From positions 196,031,112 through 196,095,111 of the forward strand of contig OX465281.1 in assembly GCA_949987705.1 (NCBI GenBank): DNA of 64,000 nt. The letters are read 5' to 3'. The notes under the pieces were generated by a model. It was not told the DNA's origin, ran no database searches, and saw only the letters and a list, made by a program, of their open reading frames with translations. Shown here one piece after another: positions 20,981 through 30,604 of the stretch; position 1 is the stretch's first letter; the number at the start of each line of letters is the position of its first letter. This DNA comes from Thereva unica (taxonomy: Eukaryota; Arthropoda; Insecta; Diptera; Therevidae). A program made the position numbers and the translations under genes.

Positions 20981-22987
20981 TCTATATAAATATAATTGGA
21001 GTGTCTGTCTGTAATTTCAAAATAATTATGTTTTTTTAAGTTTTTTTGGTTATTTGCATGTGATTAAAACAAAATCCACTATTTTTAAAATTTTTGTCTG
21101 TCTGTATGTCTGTATGTCTGTATGTCTGTCTGTTTGGCCGCGGTAATCTCTTAAACGGCTGGGCCGATCGGGATGGGACTTTCACTGGAAGATTCAGTAT
21201 TTTTGCGAGCATGTTTTAGGCTATTTATATACACCGTATATTAGCTCTATCTGTATGTATGTATGGATGTATGTATGTAGACAAAACTTAAAACTTGATT
21301 TTGACCCACTTCCATATAACCGTTCAACTTCAAATTTTGCACATATATTTAGTTCGGGTGACAATGTAATCTGACCACTTTGTAAAAAAATCAAGATGGC
21401 GGTTCCAAGATGGCGGGTGAATTTCGCAATTGGGCTCGCCGATCCCCGACATGGGTATCAAATGAAAGGGGATGATAATTAGAGTACAATTACCTATTTT
21501 TTGTCATTATAAATTCAAAATGGCGACCAACTATGCCGGACTCACCTTTTCTTTACAACCCACTCGATATGGGTACCAAACAAAAGGATATGACAAGTAG
21601 AATACTATTACCTGAGCGGCGTCATTCAAATCTATCTATCTATATAAATGTAAATGGCGTGTCTGTCTGTGATTTAAAAATATAGTTCTGTTTCATATGG
21701 TTATCGATCTTCTATCTATCTATCTATCTATCTATATAATTATAATTGGAGTGTCTGTCTGTGATTTCAAAACCCATTTTTAAAATTGTTGGCTGTATGT
21801 ATTGCAATGGGAATTTCACAAAAAGATTTAATACTTTTGCGGCCATATTTTAGGCGAATACGACTATCAGATACGATTATCGGTACCGACTATCGTGTCC
21901 GACTACCGGGTTACTTTTTAGTCTAACCTATAGGAGAAGGAAAGCAAGTGATCATTCGAATTGTATACTTGACAGACCTGTATCTAAATATCTAGATATT
22001 CCAAAAAATATCCTGATCGTTTTATAGGAAACATTCACGGAACAATCGATATTTAAATAGGCTCTTTCAGGTCTACAATTGCAATGATAAAAAGTTTGTA
22101 CTCTATCAGGGATATATTTTTCCCGATTATCGCCTTCGGTTTTTCAGTCTGATCCGACAGTAGAATAAGGTTTCGAAAGGCAGCCATCGATATTTATTAT
22201 CGGCCTTGAAAATACTACTCCTTCTGAAACTTCGACTCTTTTAAAAATGACTTTCCTCGCTATGAAGGATTTTTATTGATTGTAATAATAGGTACGCATT
22301 CTTTCTGATTCTGGCTTCTTTTTCACTCGAAAAAAAAAAATTATTTTGTTGATATACATATACTAGCGAGCCGTGATTGGGATTCCATTTTATAGAAATA
22401 AAGAAGTATGCATAGCAAAGGGAACTTCCAAAACCTCAATTTCAGTAGACAATTTACAATATTAAAAAAGGAAACCGCAAACAATGTAAATACAAAAGTC
22501 GCATGCCATATTATCCTACAAGAGAAATTAGGTAAACAGGTGAATGTTCAGGTATTGTTTTGGGTCGAAAATTCGGCCTTCCAGGAATGGCAATAAAAAA
22601 ACGAGTACCTGTTTTTTATGATGGGTTAAAAAGAAGTCTATGAATAGGATATTTAAAACAAGGTTCTGCCAATTATTGTAACGGTACACTTTAAAGGAAG
22701 CTAGAGTATTTCATTCAACACTTTAGTCTTGAAGAAGGCTTTGAATGATCGAGTTTTGTTTCGTAACGAAGTGATTTTGTGACGAAGCAGTTTAACCTTG
22801 GTTATAGAAAAAAAATTGTTTTAATTGATTTGGTGATTTAGCGTGAATTTATTGAGATAGTTTTGAATTTTATTTTTTTTTTTCCCAATCTGTGATTTTT
22901 TAAATTAAAGTGGAAATTAATAAGTGTAAATAAGGGATATCTGTGAAAATTCGAGTAGGCGTTGCAAGGCACGCGGGTTTTTGCTAG
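20981..22987 (+). mobile_element. Helitron unit 1 (non-autonomous)
   Basis: From TCTATATAAATATAATTGG to GGGTTTTTGCTAG, with terminal hairpin GCGT/ACGC. The interior has two further internal 5'-end copies next to (TATC)n runs (21631-21745), so it may itself contain truncated Helitrons. Around 21280-21610 it holds sequence matching, on the opposite strand, both the 269-bp and the 128-bp satellite units. No ORF. Confidence 0.82.
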
Positions 22988-23124
22988 TCTTCTATATAAA
23001 TAAAGCAGAGCCCGCTGTCATTCCGTCTGTTTGTCCGGGATAAACGCAAAAAGTCCTGCACTGATTATATTAATTTTCTCCAAATATATCAAAAATAACC
23101 TAACTTAGATTATAGGCTATTTAA

Positions 23125-23990
23125 ATTTTTAATATTTAGTCCCTAAAAGAAATTATTAATAACTTTTACTTCGTGGGCGAGGGGGTTGGTGGAGGAATAT
23201 TTTTGTTTACATATGAAAAGTCGGTTGTGAGATTAGGTTTCATATTTTACCCAAGTCTCTATAGTAACCAAAAAGTTGCTCATTATTTTAACCAATAACC
23301 AAAAATTGCTCAAATTTCTCTAAAGAAGAACAAGAATATGTTATTTATTCATGAAAACTTAAATAATAATAGAATAGTGAAAAAGGCATAAATTAAGGCT
23401 ATTTAAATTTCTAATATTAAGTCTCCAAAAGAAACTATTAATATCTTTTACTGCGTTGGCGAGGGGGTTGGTGGAGGAATATTTTTGTTTACTTATAAAA
23501 ATCGGTTGTGAGATTAGGTTTCATATTTTACCCAAGTCTCTATAGTAACCAAAAAATTGTTCATTATTTTAACCAATAACCGAAAATTGCTCAATTTTCT
23601 CTAAATAAGAACAAGAATATGTTATTGGCCTCGATTCCCAGATCCGACGGGAGGGAAGTGAGTTGCGGATTTGTCACTTTGCGATTCTCAGATCCGCAAC
23701 CCCGAATTTCTTTTTGACATTTTCCGCGCTGTAAAAGTGTGATCCGCAACAAATTTTCTGCGGATTTGAACGACAAATGCGCCTGAGATAATCCGACATC
23801 ATATATTTCATTATCGCGTGAGTCTTCACTCCGAATTTTCGATTTAAACCAAACCGGGACTGCGGATTTGAGAATCGCAAAGTGTCAAATCCTCACTCAC
23901 TTCCCTCCCGTCGGATCTGGGAATCGAGGCCATTATTCATGAAAACTTTTAACAAATAAATAAAAATAGAATAGTGAAAAAGGCATACAT
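23125..23990. repeat. 272-bp tandem duplication, second copy interrupted by a MITE
   Basis: Copy 1 starts at about 23125 and copy 2 at about 23397, both with AGGCTATTTAAATTT and GGGGGTTGGTGGAGGAATAT. They are about 90% alike. Copy 2 is split at 23626-23932 by a MITE and resumes ATTCATGAAAACTT. Copy 1 shows the uninterrupted site. Confidence 0.9.
23626..23932. mobile_element. 307-bp MITE with GGCCTCGATTCCCAGATCC ends
   Basis: Inverted ends of about 60 bp begin TGGCCTCGATTCCCAGATCC. A sister copy of the same 307-bp length lies at 29695-30001 and a truncated one at 30047-30090. Flanks are TTAT on both sides; superfamily not determined. Confidence 0.88.
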
Positions 23991-24630
23991 TAAAATAAAT
24001 TATTATTCACTTTAGAATTTGGAAGATGCGACAAATTCGAAGTAGAAGTTTGATCGCTAATTTTACCTCAAATAGTGGGCCATCTTTCGATCGGTAGATT
24101 ATTAAAAAGCTTCAATAACATTTCCAATGGGATTTTCTCTAGACTATGTGAAATGAAGAAGAAGATAAAGCGGAAAAACGAAAACTTAAATGTTTAAAAT
24201 AATAGTGAAGATTTACAAAAATTGATAGTTTTGTTGTTTTAAAGAAAAAAAAAGTGAAAAGATTTAAATTGATCAAAAGGAAGTTTTGATGGTTAAGAGT
24301 GAAAAGTGGAAAAAAGATAAGTGAAGTGGATTTAAAAAAACTTACGAAAAGGGCGAAAACGCAAGTTTTGTTCCTTTTTTGCATAATTTTCAGTACGTAA
24401 TTAGTACATATACGGTTAAAAGTGAAAAGTGGAAAAAAGGAGCAGAAACAAGTGAAGCGGATTTATAAAAACCTATGAAAAGGGCGAAATCGAAGTTTTG
24501 TTTTTTTTTGCATAATTTTCAGTACATAATTAGTACACATATACATATATATTTTCTTTTCGGTGCATATTCATATTTCTTAGCATTAGTTTCTGTTTTT
24601 CCCCTCCCTATCTATGAAATTGTAGAACAC

Positions 24631-25263
24631 ATTAATTCAAAAGAAGATTCGTGGTTCTGCGTAAGGGCCATTCTGGCTCCTAAAAATGAAGAAGTCGCCC
24701 TGCTTAACAAAATAATTTTAGACAAAATTCCTGGTGCTCTAACTACATATAGCTCAATAGACTCGGTCTGTGTACTGAACGATGCAGTACATTATCCTGT
24801 GGAGTTTTTAAATAGTATAACAGTCCCTGGTCTTCCTGCACATGAAATACATCTTAAAGTGAATGTACCCGTTCTTTTACTCCGTAATTTAAATCCACCA
24901 AAATTGTGAAATGGTACTGGATTGAGAATTGTCGCATTACACAAGAATTTAATTGAAGCTGCAATTTTAAGGGGTTGTGGGAAAGGCGAAAATGTGCTTA
25001 TACCTAGGATATATATAATTCCGAGTAATTATCCCATTAAATTCAAACGCTTACAATTCCCTGTTACCTTATGTTTCGCGATGACGATTAATAAGTCTCA
25101 GGGCCAAACATTTGGAAAAGCGGGAATTGATTTAAGTAAAAATTGCTTTACTCATGGACAACTATACGTTGCATGCTCTCGAGTCAGCAACTCAACATAC
25201 TTAATAATTTATGCCCCAAACAATAAAACGCAAAACATTGTCTATAGAGAGGCATTAAAATAA
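24631..25263 (+). pseudogene. Helitron Pif1-like helicase, C-terminal fragment
   Basis: About 210 residues in one frame, from IVEHINSKEDSWFCVRAILA to ...REALK. Recognisable helicase parts: VPVLLLRNLNPPKL, CFAMTINKSQGQTF (motif V region) and LYVACSRVS (motif VI). One in-frame stop (TGA, 24907-24909) sits where family members have cysteine, so a single base change explains it. The N-terminal Rep and helicase motifs I-III are absent. This is Helitron machinery, not a host Pif1. Confidence 0.9.
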
Positions 25264-25555
25264 AAGTGTTGTTATAAGAGCAATTTTGAAACATTATTAA
25301 AAAATAATTTCGGTTAAGTCCGTTCCACGCCGGCTAATTTCAGTTTGATATGCTTGCCCAGTTGCCTATTGTACGTCTTTCGATAGGAGTCGCTTAACAT
25401 CAAATTTTAAAAAAGTATTTTAATAGGTACCTAATCAAAATAAATTTTTGAAGATTTGTTCTTTTACCTCTTTATACTTTTTTCCTACCGTGGACTGTGC
25501 ACACATAGTCTTTTTTTATTTAAAGGCGTTGCAACGAACGCGGGTTTTTTGCTAG

Positions 25556-25965
25556 TTACTAATATTAGGACTCCTATATAAAAAACAGAAAACTATGACG
25601 TGGCTATGGATAATTAGTTTAATCCAAAGATAGTTAAAATCAGAGGACGTACTACTGTACACCCTCTTAAAGGCCACGTCATTCCTAATATATATGGCTA
25701 ATCCCCTATGGGCGGAAAAGTTGTGCACTAAGTTATACCCTGTCACCTGAAATCGATCTAAATCAAGATCTGGTAACACTTGGGTTTCACTCAGTGCGAA
25801 AATAGCAGGGGTATGGAGCAGTAATTCGCACGTAACGGCCAGGAAGTTCGAATTCAGTCCCCGAATGTTACAAAAATTGATTATAAAATTATTGTGACAT
25901 TGGGGACTGTTTTGCGAGAGGTCCATGACCTCATTTGTAGCCGGCTGCACCGGCGATGCATCCAT
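25556..25965 (-). pseudogene. LINE copy B: endonuclease N-terminus
   Basis: Starts MDASPVQPATNEVMDLSQ and runs through NFCNIRGLNSNF, FALSETQVL, GLAIYIRNDVAF and FCFLYRSPNISN, a Jockey-type apurinic endonuclease. The frame stops inside the Helitron end. It is the upstream half of the protein continued at 20980; both halves share one frame because the Helitron block is 4,575 bp, a multiple of three. Confidence 0.92.
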
Positions 25966-26111
25966 CGGAGCTAACGGGAATAGTCTTGTTGCAGTGTCAT
26001 GCCTGCTAAAACAAGACGACTCCTATCAGCTGAGCTATTTAGGCTGCAGCGCCGGAGCGGCCGGCAGGAAGCGCGGGAAGCGGGTGGAGGAGACTTACTT
26101 GTTGTCCGTCA

Positions 26112-26970
26112 TGGTGTAAATACAATTGGGGCGAGAACTACAGCGACGAACACAACCACACCGATATTCGCGGCGAAATTCGTCGTATGAATACAATTAG
26201 AGCGAAGCGAAATGATATCAGGTGCAGCAACTTTGTTCGTGTTGTTACCTGTCAACATTATTTCTGTTTTTTAAGCGGGTATAAAACGTTTTTAATTTGA
26301 TTTTGCTTGAAAGTAATTTTTTAAGATCATGACGGCGGTGCAAAAAATAATTTGTATTCAAAAAAATTTATCAATTTTGTACATGGTGCATTTAATTTAT
26401 GAGGTTTTAGAACATTCGAATAAAAGAAATAGAAGATGGGCCGTAAGAGAAATGAATCGATCAAGAGACCAAGAAGGATTTTTCCAAGTTTCATATAAAC
26501 AATTTAAAGAAAAAGACCCGGAGCATTTTTTTCTGGCATTTTTTTATAAAAATAGCAACATACACAAAGTAATAATAAATGTTTCTATATTAATATGCTA
26601 CTTTGTAAAAGAAATAAACAAAAACTTAAATGCAACAACGCAGGTTTATTTATATATATAAATAAAAATGTAATTTAAAAAAAACAACCAAAAAAACACC
26701 AATTTTAAAATTTATTACAAAATGTAAACAAAATTTAAAACTTCAACGTCAACAGTCAAGAAAAATTGTCAAATGTGTTTTTCTCAGTTGACCAACTTGG
26801 AGCGGCGACCACAAATTAGAAAATAGATTGATTTCATCGCTGTGGTTTGCGCCGTAGCCGAGGTTGTGGTCCGAATTATATGCAACTTCATATGAACCAG
26901 TGTATTCTTATCGTGTTTGACAGTCGCGGCGAAATTAGTTTCGCCGGTCGCCCCAATTGTATTTACACCA
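26112..26970 (+). mobile_element. PIF/Harbinger element with internal deletion
   Basis: Inverted ends TGGTGTAAATACAATTGGGG, about 23 bp, flanked by a 3-bp TCA duplication (26109-26111, 26971-26973). It carries the N-terminal piece of a Harbinger transposase and nothing of the DDE core, so it cannot move alone. Confidence 0.82.
26329..26661 (+). pseudogene. Harbinger transposase N-terminal fragment
   Basis: 110 codons. The section RNRRWAVREMNRSRDQEG, then FFQVSYKQFKEKDPEHFF, matches the conserved N-terminal region of Harbinger/HARBI1-like nucleases (typically WV.P.N..R...G.F....EL..D...FF). The frame ends before any catalytic D-D-E residues. Position inside Harbinger-type TIRs supports the call. 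Confidence 0.72.
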
Positions 26971-27017
26971 TCAGTCCTTCGGTTATTGTTGTTGTTGTTG
27001 GTGGCCTTCGCTTGGTT

Positions 27018-27520
27018 TTTAGCTTTTTCAAAAAAAAAAAAAGCTTATACAGAGGCTCTGTCCGTCTGTCCGTCTGTCCGTCTGTACGTCTGTCCGTCTG
27101 TCCGTCTGTCCGTCTGAAGCCTACTTTCATCTCTGAAAGTACTGCAGATACAGACTTGGGAAATATCTCAAAATGTAGCTCTTGGTCAAAAGACCAAAAA
27201 CTGAGAAAATGGTCTGGAAATTTCAACCAGAAGTATATTTAACAACAAAAGTATATTTAACAACAAAAAAGAGATTTCTAATAAAGTTCATTTATCGGTA
27301 GCCTAGAGGTAAGGGTCTTGGGTCCTATCCCAGGCGAACCAAGTTCAATCCCCGACCGCAAAATGGTGAAATAAATTTTTTTTTTACTTCGGTGTAACAT
27401 GTTTTAATTCTATTTCTCACTAAATTATATTATTTAATAATGATACTCAGGAGAACATAAACATTTATTTAATTAAAAGTGCAAAAAAATCATTTTCTTG
27501 AGTTTTTATGGCTCTTCGGC
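27018..27520 (+). repeat. Dispersed repeat with (TCCGTCTG)n and a tRNA-like module
   Basis: From TAGCTTTTTC through the 8-bp minisatellite at 27059-27117 to a tRNA-like stretch at about 27298-27368 (GTAGCCTAGAGGTAAGGG as A box, GTTCAATCC as B box) and on to TCTTGAGTTTTTATGG. A second copy lies inverted at 50700-51140. The tRNA-like part is in mid-element, not at the end as in an ordinary SINE. Confidence 0.8.
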
Positions 27521-28005
27521 GGCTTTATAAATCATTAAGAAATTTCGCGGAAATAATATAAAGTATTTATTTGTTTATATGCATATTTTATATGCTGTTC
27601 ATTTTATTATAGTTTTTAGTCATGTAGGTGGTGCTGTAGACCAAAACAAAAATTTAATTTTATCGAACTTCGCTGTGGATTTGTCACAAAAAATATGTAT
27701 GATTTAAACGAAACATTTGGTAGGTTTAAAACGAAAAGTAGATATCTAATTTTTACCAGGGCATATAAACGCTTACTGAAATGAATGAAAATTTATAAAT
27801 TTCACGAACGATGTATTTAAGACCGTCCTTATAGTCCATGAATATAAGGAAGTGATTTTTCTCAGAATTTTTAATATTTTACAAAAATTTTACAAACGAT
27901 TTGCCCCATATCTAAAAAATTTTGCAGCCCTTTGTTTAAAAGCATATTTTTAAGTTTTTATTAACTAAATTTGTATGTATCTCTTCAGAATAACAAAACA
28001 AAAGT
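27521..28005. other. No gene recognised
   Basis: AT-rich sequence between the tRNA-like repeat and the foldback element; only chance ORFs. Confidence 0.55.
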
Positions 28006-29694
28006 GGGATGTTGTGCCTAGAGACTAGCCACTAATTACGCTTTTTCGTCGTATTCTTTCTATTGAATAACACTTCAGTCTGGATGACAATATATTAAGT
28101 GAAAATTGTGAAGAATTGCGAAAATATTCAAACAAATAACTCGAAAAACTAACGCATCTTTCATGGAGATGCTGCTGAAAGAATTATACAATAATTGCCC
28201 GCCAAGAATTTGAGAGAATTGATATATTTTAATTGCACCCCATCTATGACAAAGAATAATGAACACCATCTATGGCAATATTACATTACTCTTCGTTTTA
28301 CCTATGATTATCAATTTCCATAAAATATACAAAATACATTTCATAAATAATAGAAAATCTGTTGTCATAAATCAGTTGTTTACTTCCTTCTAAAGTTTAT
28401 ACATATTATCTTGCATTGGAATGTACCTTTTTATGAAAGCATGAATAAATAGGTTTATTGCCACATTACTACAAGTTAGTGTTTGGAGTAATGGGAAGGC
28501 GCTGGATCGGGGTGCGAAAGGACCAGGTTCGATTCTTGATGAATTTTGTAAGTACTTTTTTTTAGCTTTTTTAGTTATGATGATTTATTGTAGTATAATA
28601 AACTAAGCCTGCGTTGATGATAAAATCTCAAAGCGGCGACTAATTAAAACCTTTGGGACATATTCAATTGTGAGCTATAACTCAATCTATAATAAGCTAA
28701 ATAAGCCAAATCCGTTTTTAACTAAAACTTTTATTTCACGTTGCATTGATTTAATTTTGTCATAATGCTGTATCCTAGTTTGGCCATGGAGATTCATAAG
28801 TATTACACTGACCAACGCTATATATAATTAATCTTGCAAAGTTTTTGTTAAAGGCTTATGTAGGTTATAAGTTGTGAGACTTTGCGTAATCTAAAACTTA
28901 ACAAAGTATTTAACAAACACTACCAAAATCATCATAACTTAAAAAAAAAAATAGTACGCGGCCATCACCAGTATCGAACCCGGGTCCTGTTGCACCCCGA
29001 GCTAGCACCAACCCATTACTCCAAACTCTAACTCGTAGGAATGTGGCAATAAACCTATTTATTCATGCTTTCATAAAAAGGTACATTCCAATGCAAGATA
29101 TGTATAAACTTTAGAAGGAAGTAAACAACTGATTTATGACAACAGATTTTCTATTATTTATGAAATGTATTTTGTATATTTTATGGAAATTGATAATCAT
29201 AGGTAAAACGAAGAGTAATGTAATATTGCCATAGATGGTGTTCACTATTCTTTGTCATAGATGGGGTGCAATTAAAATATATCAATTCTTTCATATTTTT
29301 GGCGGGTAATTATTGGTGTTGGTCTCTTGCGAAGTGGGGGTACTTGTGTGCGTGCACGTGCATATATGCTATGGATAAACAGGTGCCTGTGTTTTTCAGT
29401 AGATGTTCTACATTTAAAGAAAAGTGAAGTGCGTGCATGATAATATTTTCTTTAAAAATAAAAAATAAAGTTAAATTGAAGTGTAAATAAATACAAAAGG
29501 CGCGGTAAGCTGAATTTTTAACAATAATGTATGTTTAAGTAAAATAATACACCTAATTCTGCTGTGCAAAGTGATTTTAGATTTGCCTCCAATCCATAGA
29601 AAAATTTTTAGATTCGTTTTACATAATTATATAGTGTTTACATGTGTGATGTGTTTTGTTTTTTTTTTTTTTCAATTTGACACTTTCGATTTAT

Positions 29695-30001
29695 TGGCCT
29701 CGATTCCCAGATCCAGTGGGTCGGAAGTGAGTGCGGATTTGAGACTTTGCGATTCTCAAATCTGCAACCGCGAATCTCTCTTTGACATTTTCCGTGCTTT
29801 AAAAGTGTGATCCGCAACAAATTTTCTGAGGATTTGAAACCACAAATGCGCCTAAGATAATCCGACATCGGGTATTTCATTAGCGTGTGAGTCTTTACTC
29901 CGAATTTTTGATTTAATTAAATCCGCGACTGCGAATTTGAGAATCGCAAAGTGTCAAATCCGCACTCACTTCCGCGCCGTCGGATCTGGGAATCGAGGCC
30001 A
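29695..30001. mobile_element. 307-bp MITE, second copy
   Basis: Same length and ends as the copy at 23626-23932. It is inserted in the right arm of the foldback element. Confidence 0.9.
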
Positions 30002-30046
30002 TATTATTTTGTTTTTCCATAATTTTTGAGTAATTGTTTTGGGCAG

Positions 30047-30090
30047 TGGCCTCGATTCCCAGATCCGGCGGGTCGGAAGTGAGTGCGGAT
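30047..30090 (+). repeat. Truncated third copy of the 307-bp MITE
   Basis: Only the first 44 bases remain, from TGGCCTCGATTCCCAGATCC to GTGAGTGCGGAT, joined to the end of the foldback arm. Confidence 0.85.
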
Positions 30091-30197
30091 CAATCTCCAC
30101 TTAATATATTGTCATCCAATCTGAAGTGTTATTCAACAGAAAGAATACCATGAAAAAGCGTAATTAGTGGCTAGTCTCTAGGCACAACATCCCACTA

Positions 30198-30604
30198 GTT
30201 TGTTTATGTTTTATAATTTTTTTTGTTATGTTATTGTTTGTTTTGTGATTTATGTTATTATTTTGGTGGTGTATTAATTTGTTTTTTTTTTTTAAGTTTT
30301 TATGTGTTATAAGTTTTTTGTTTTTTGTGTTGTTTTTGTGATTATATTTATTGTTTCGGTTTTTTTGCGTGATAATGGGACTGGCGACAGCACACGCCCG
30401 CACTTCACCGAGGCACAGTCCAGACTGTGACTATGAACATTATTTTGGACTTCAAGCGAGAAATTTTGACAAACCATGGGCTCCAAACTCAGTTTGTGCG
30501 GTGGTGTTTTGTGCGGTTAAACAAATTCGGAAAAGGCAGGAAGAAGTATTTGTCATCGTTTGCCAGTTGTGTGGAGAAATCCAATAGATCATGTAACTGA
30601 TTGC
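30198..30604. other. T-rich spacer, no gene
   Basis: A strongly T-biased stretch (30200-30360), then about 240 bp without recognisable coding motifs before the RTE tail. Confidence 0.55.

Larger units (their letters stand above)
20981..25555 (+). mobile_element. Head-to-tail compound Helitron in LINE copy B
   Basis: The block begins TCTATATAAATATAATTGG and ends GGGTTTTTTGCTAG, between host A (20980) and T (25556). It contains two full 3' termini (CTAG at 22987 and 25555), each with a GCGT...ACGC hairpin, and four 5'-terminus-like sequences (20981, about 21641, about 21731, and 22988 or 22991). All point the same way. Exact removal joins LINE codons ...RSPNISN and EATTAAF... in frame. Confidence 0.9.
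22988..25555 (+). mobile_element. Helitron unit 2 with helicase remnant
   Basis: Starts TCTTCTATATAAATAAAGC right after the CTAG of unit 1 and ends in CTAG at 25555 with hairpin GCGTT/AACGC. It carries a 272-bp tandem duplication, a nested MITE and the C-terminal part of a Helitron helicase. The Rep domain is missing, so it is an internally deleted derivative of an autonomous element. Confidence 0.85.
18432..26108 (-). mobile_element. Near full-length Jockey-like LINE, copy B, split by Helitrons
   Basis: The minus-strand LINE has endonuclease, reverse transcriptase and a 3' UTR containing AAGCTTACTACTAGACATTG. It is interrupted by 4,575 bp of Helitron (20981-25555). Removing that block restores one continuous endonuclease frame. 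The 5' side runs to the Harbinger target duplication at 26109-26111; the original 5' end is unclear. The 3' end near 18432 lacks a clear poly(A). Confidence 0.88.
28006..30197. mobile_element. Large foldback element with tRNA-like modules in both arms
   Basis: Ends AGTGGGATGTTGTGCCTAG inverted at both sides, about 95 bp terminal match, then inner arms 28190-28580 and 28925-29335 that are near-identical inverted copies. Each arm has a tRNA-like stretch with A box TGGAGTAATGG and B box GGTTCGAT (28490-28545 plus; 28960-29035 minus). The right arm carries an extra 29336-30096, including one complete and one partial MITE. The same terminus occurs at 50606-50700. No protein coded. Confidence 0.85.

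Noticed and set aside
24631..25263. Host Pif1 DNA helicase gene
   Set aside because: It lies within Helitron ends and covers only the C-terminal helicase region with a nonsense codon, as in a decayed Helitron.
26847..27242. 131-residue ORF with repeated VRLSVCPS
   Set aside because: Translation of the 8-bp (TCCGTCTG)n minisatellite.
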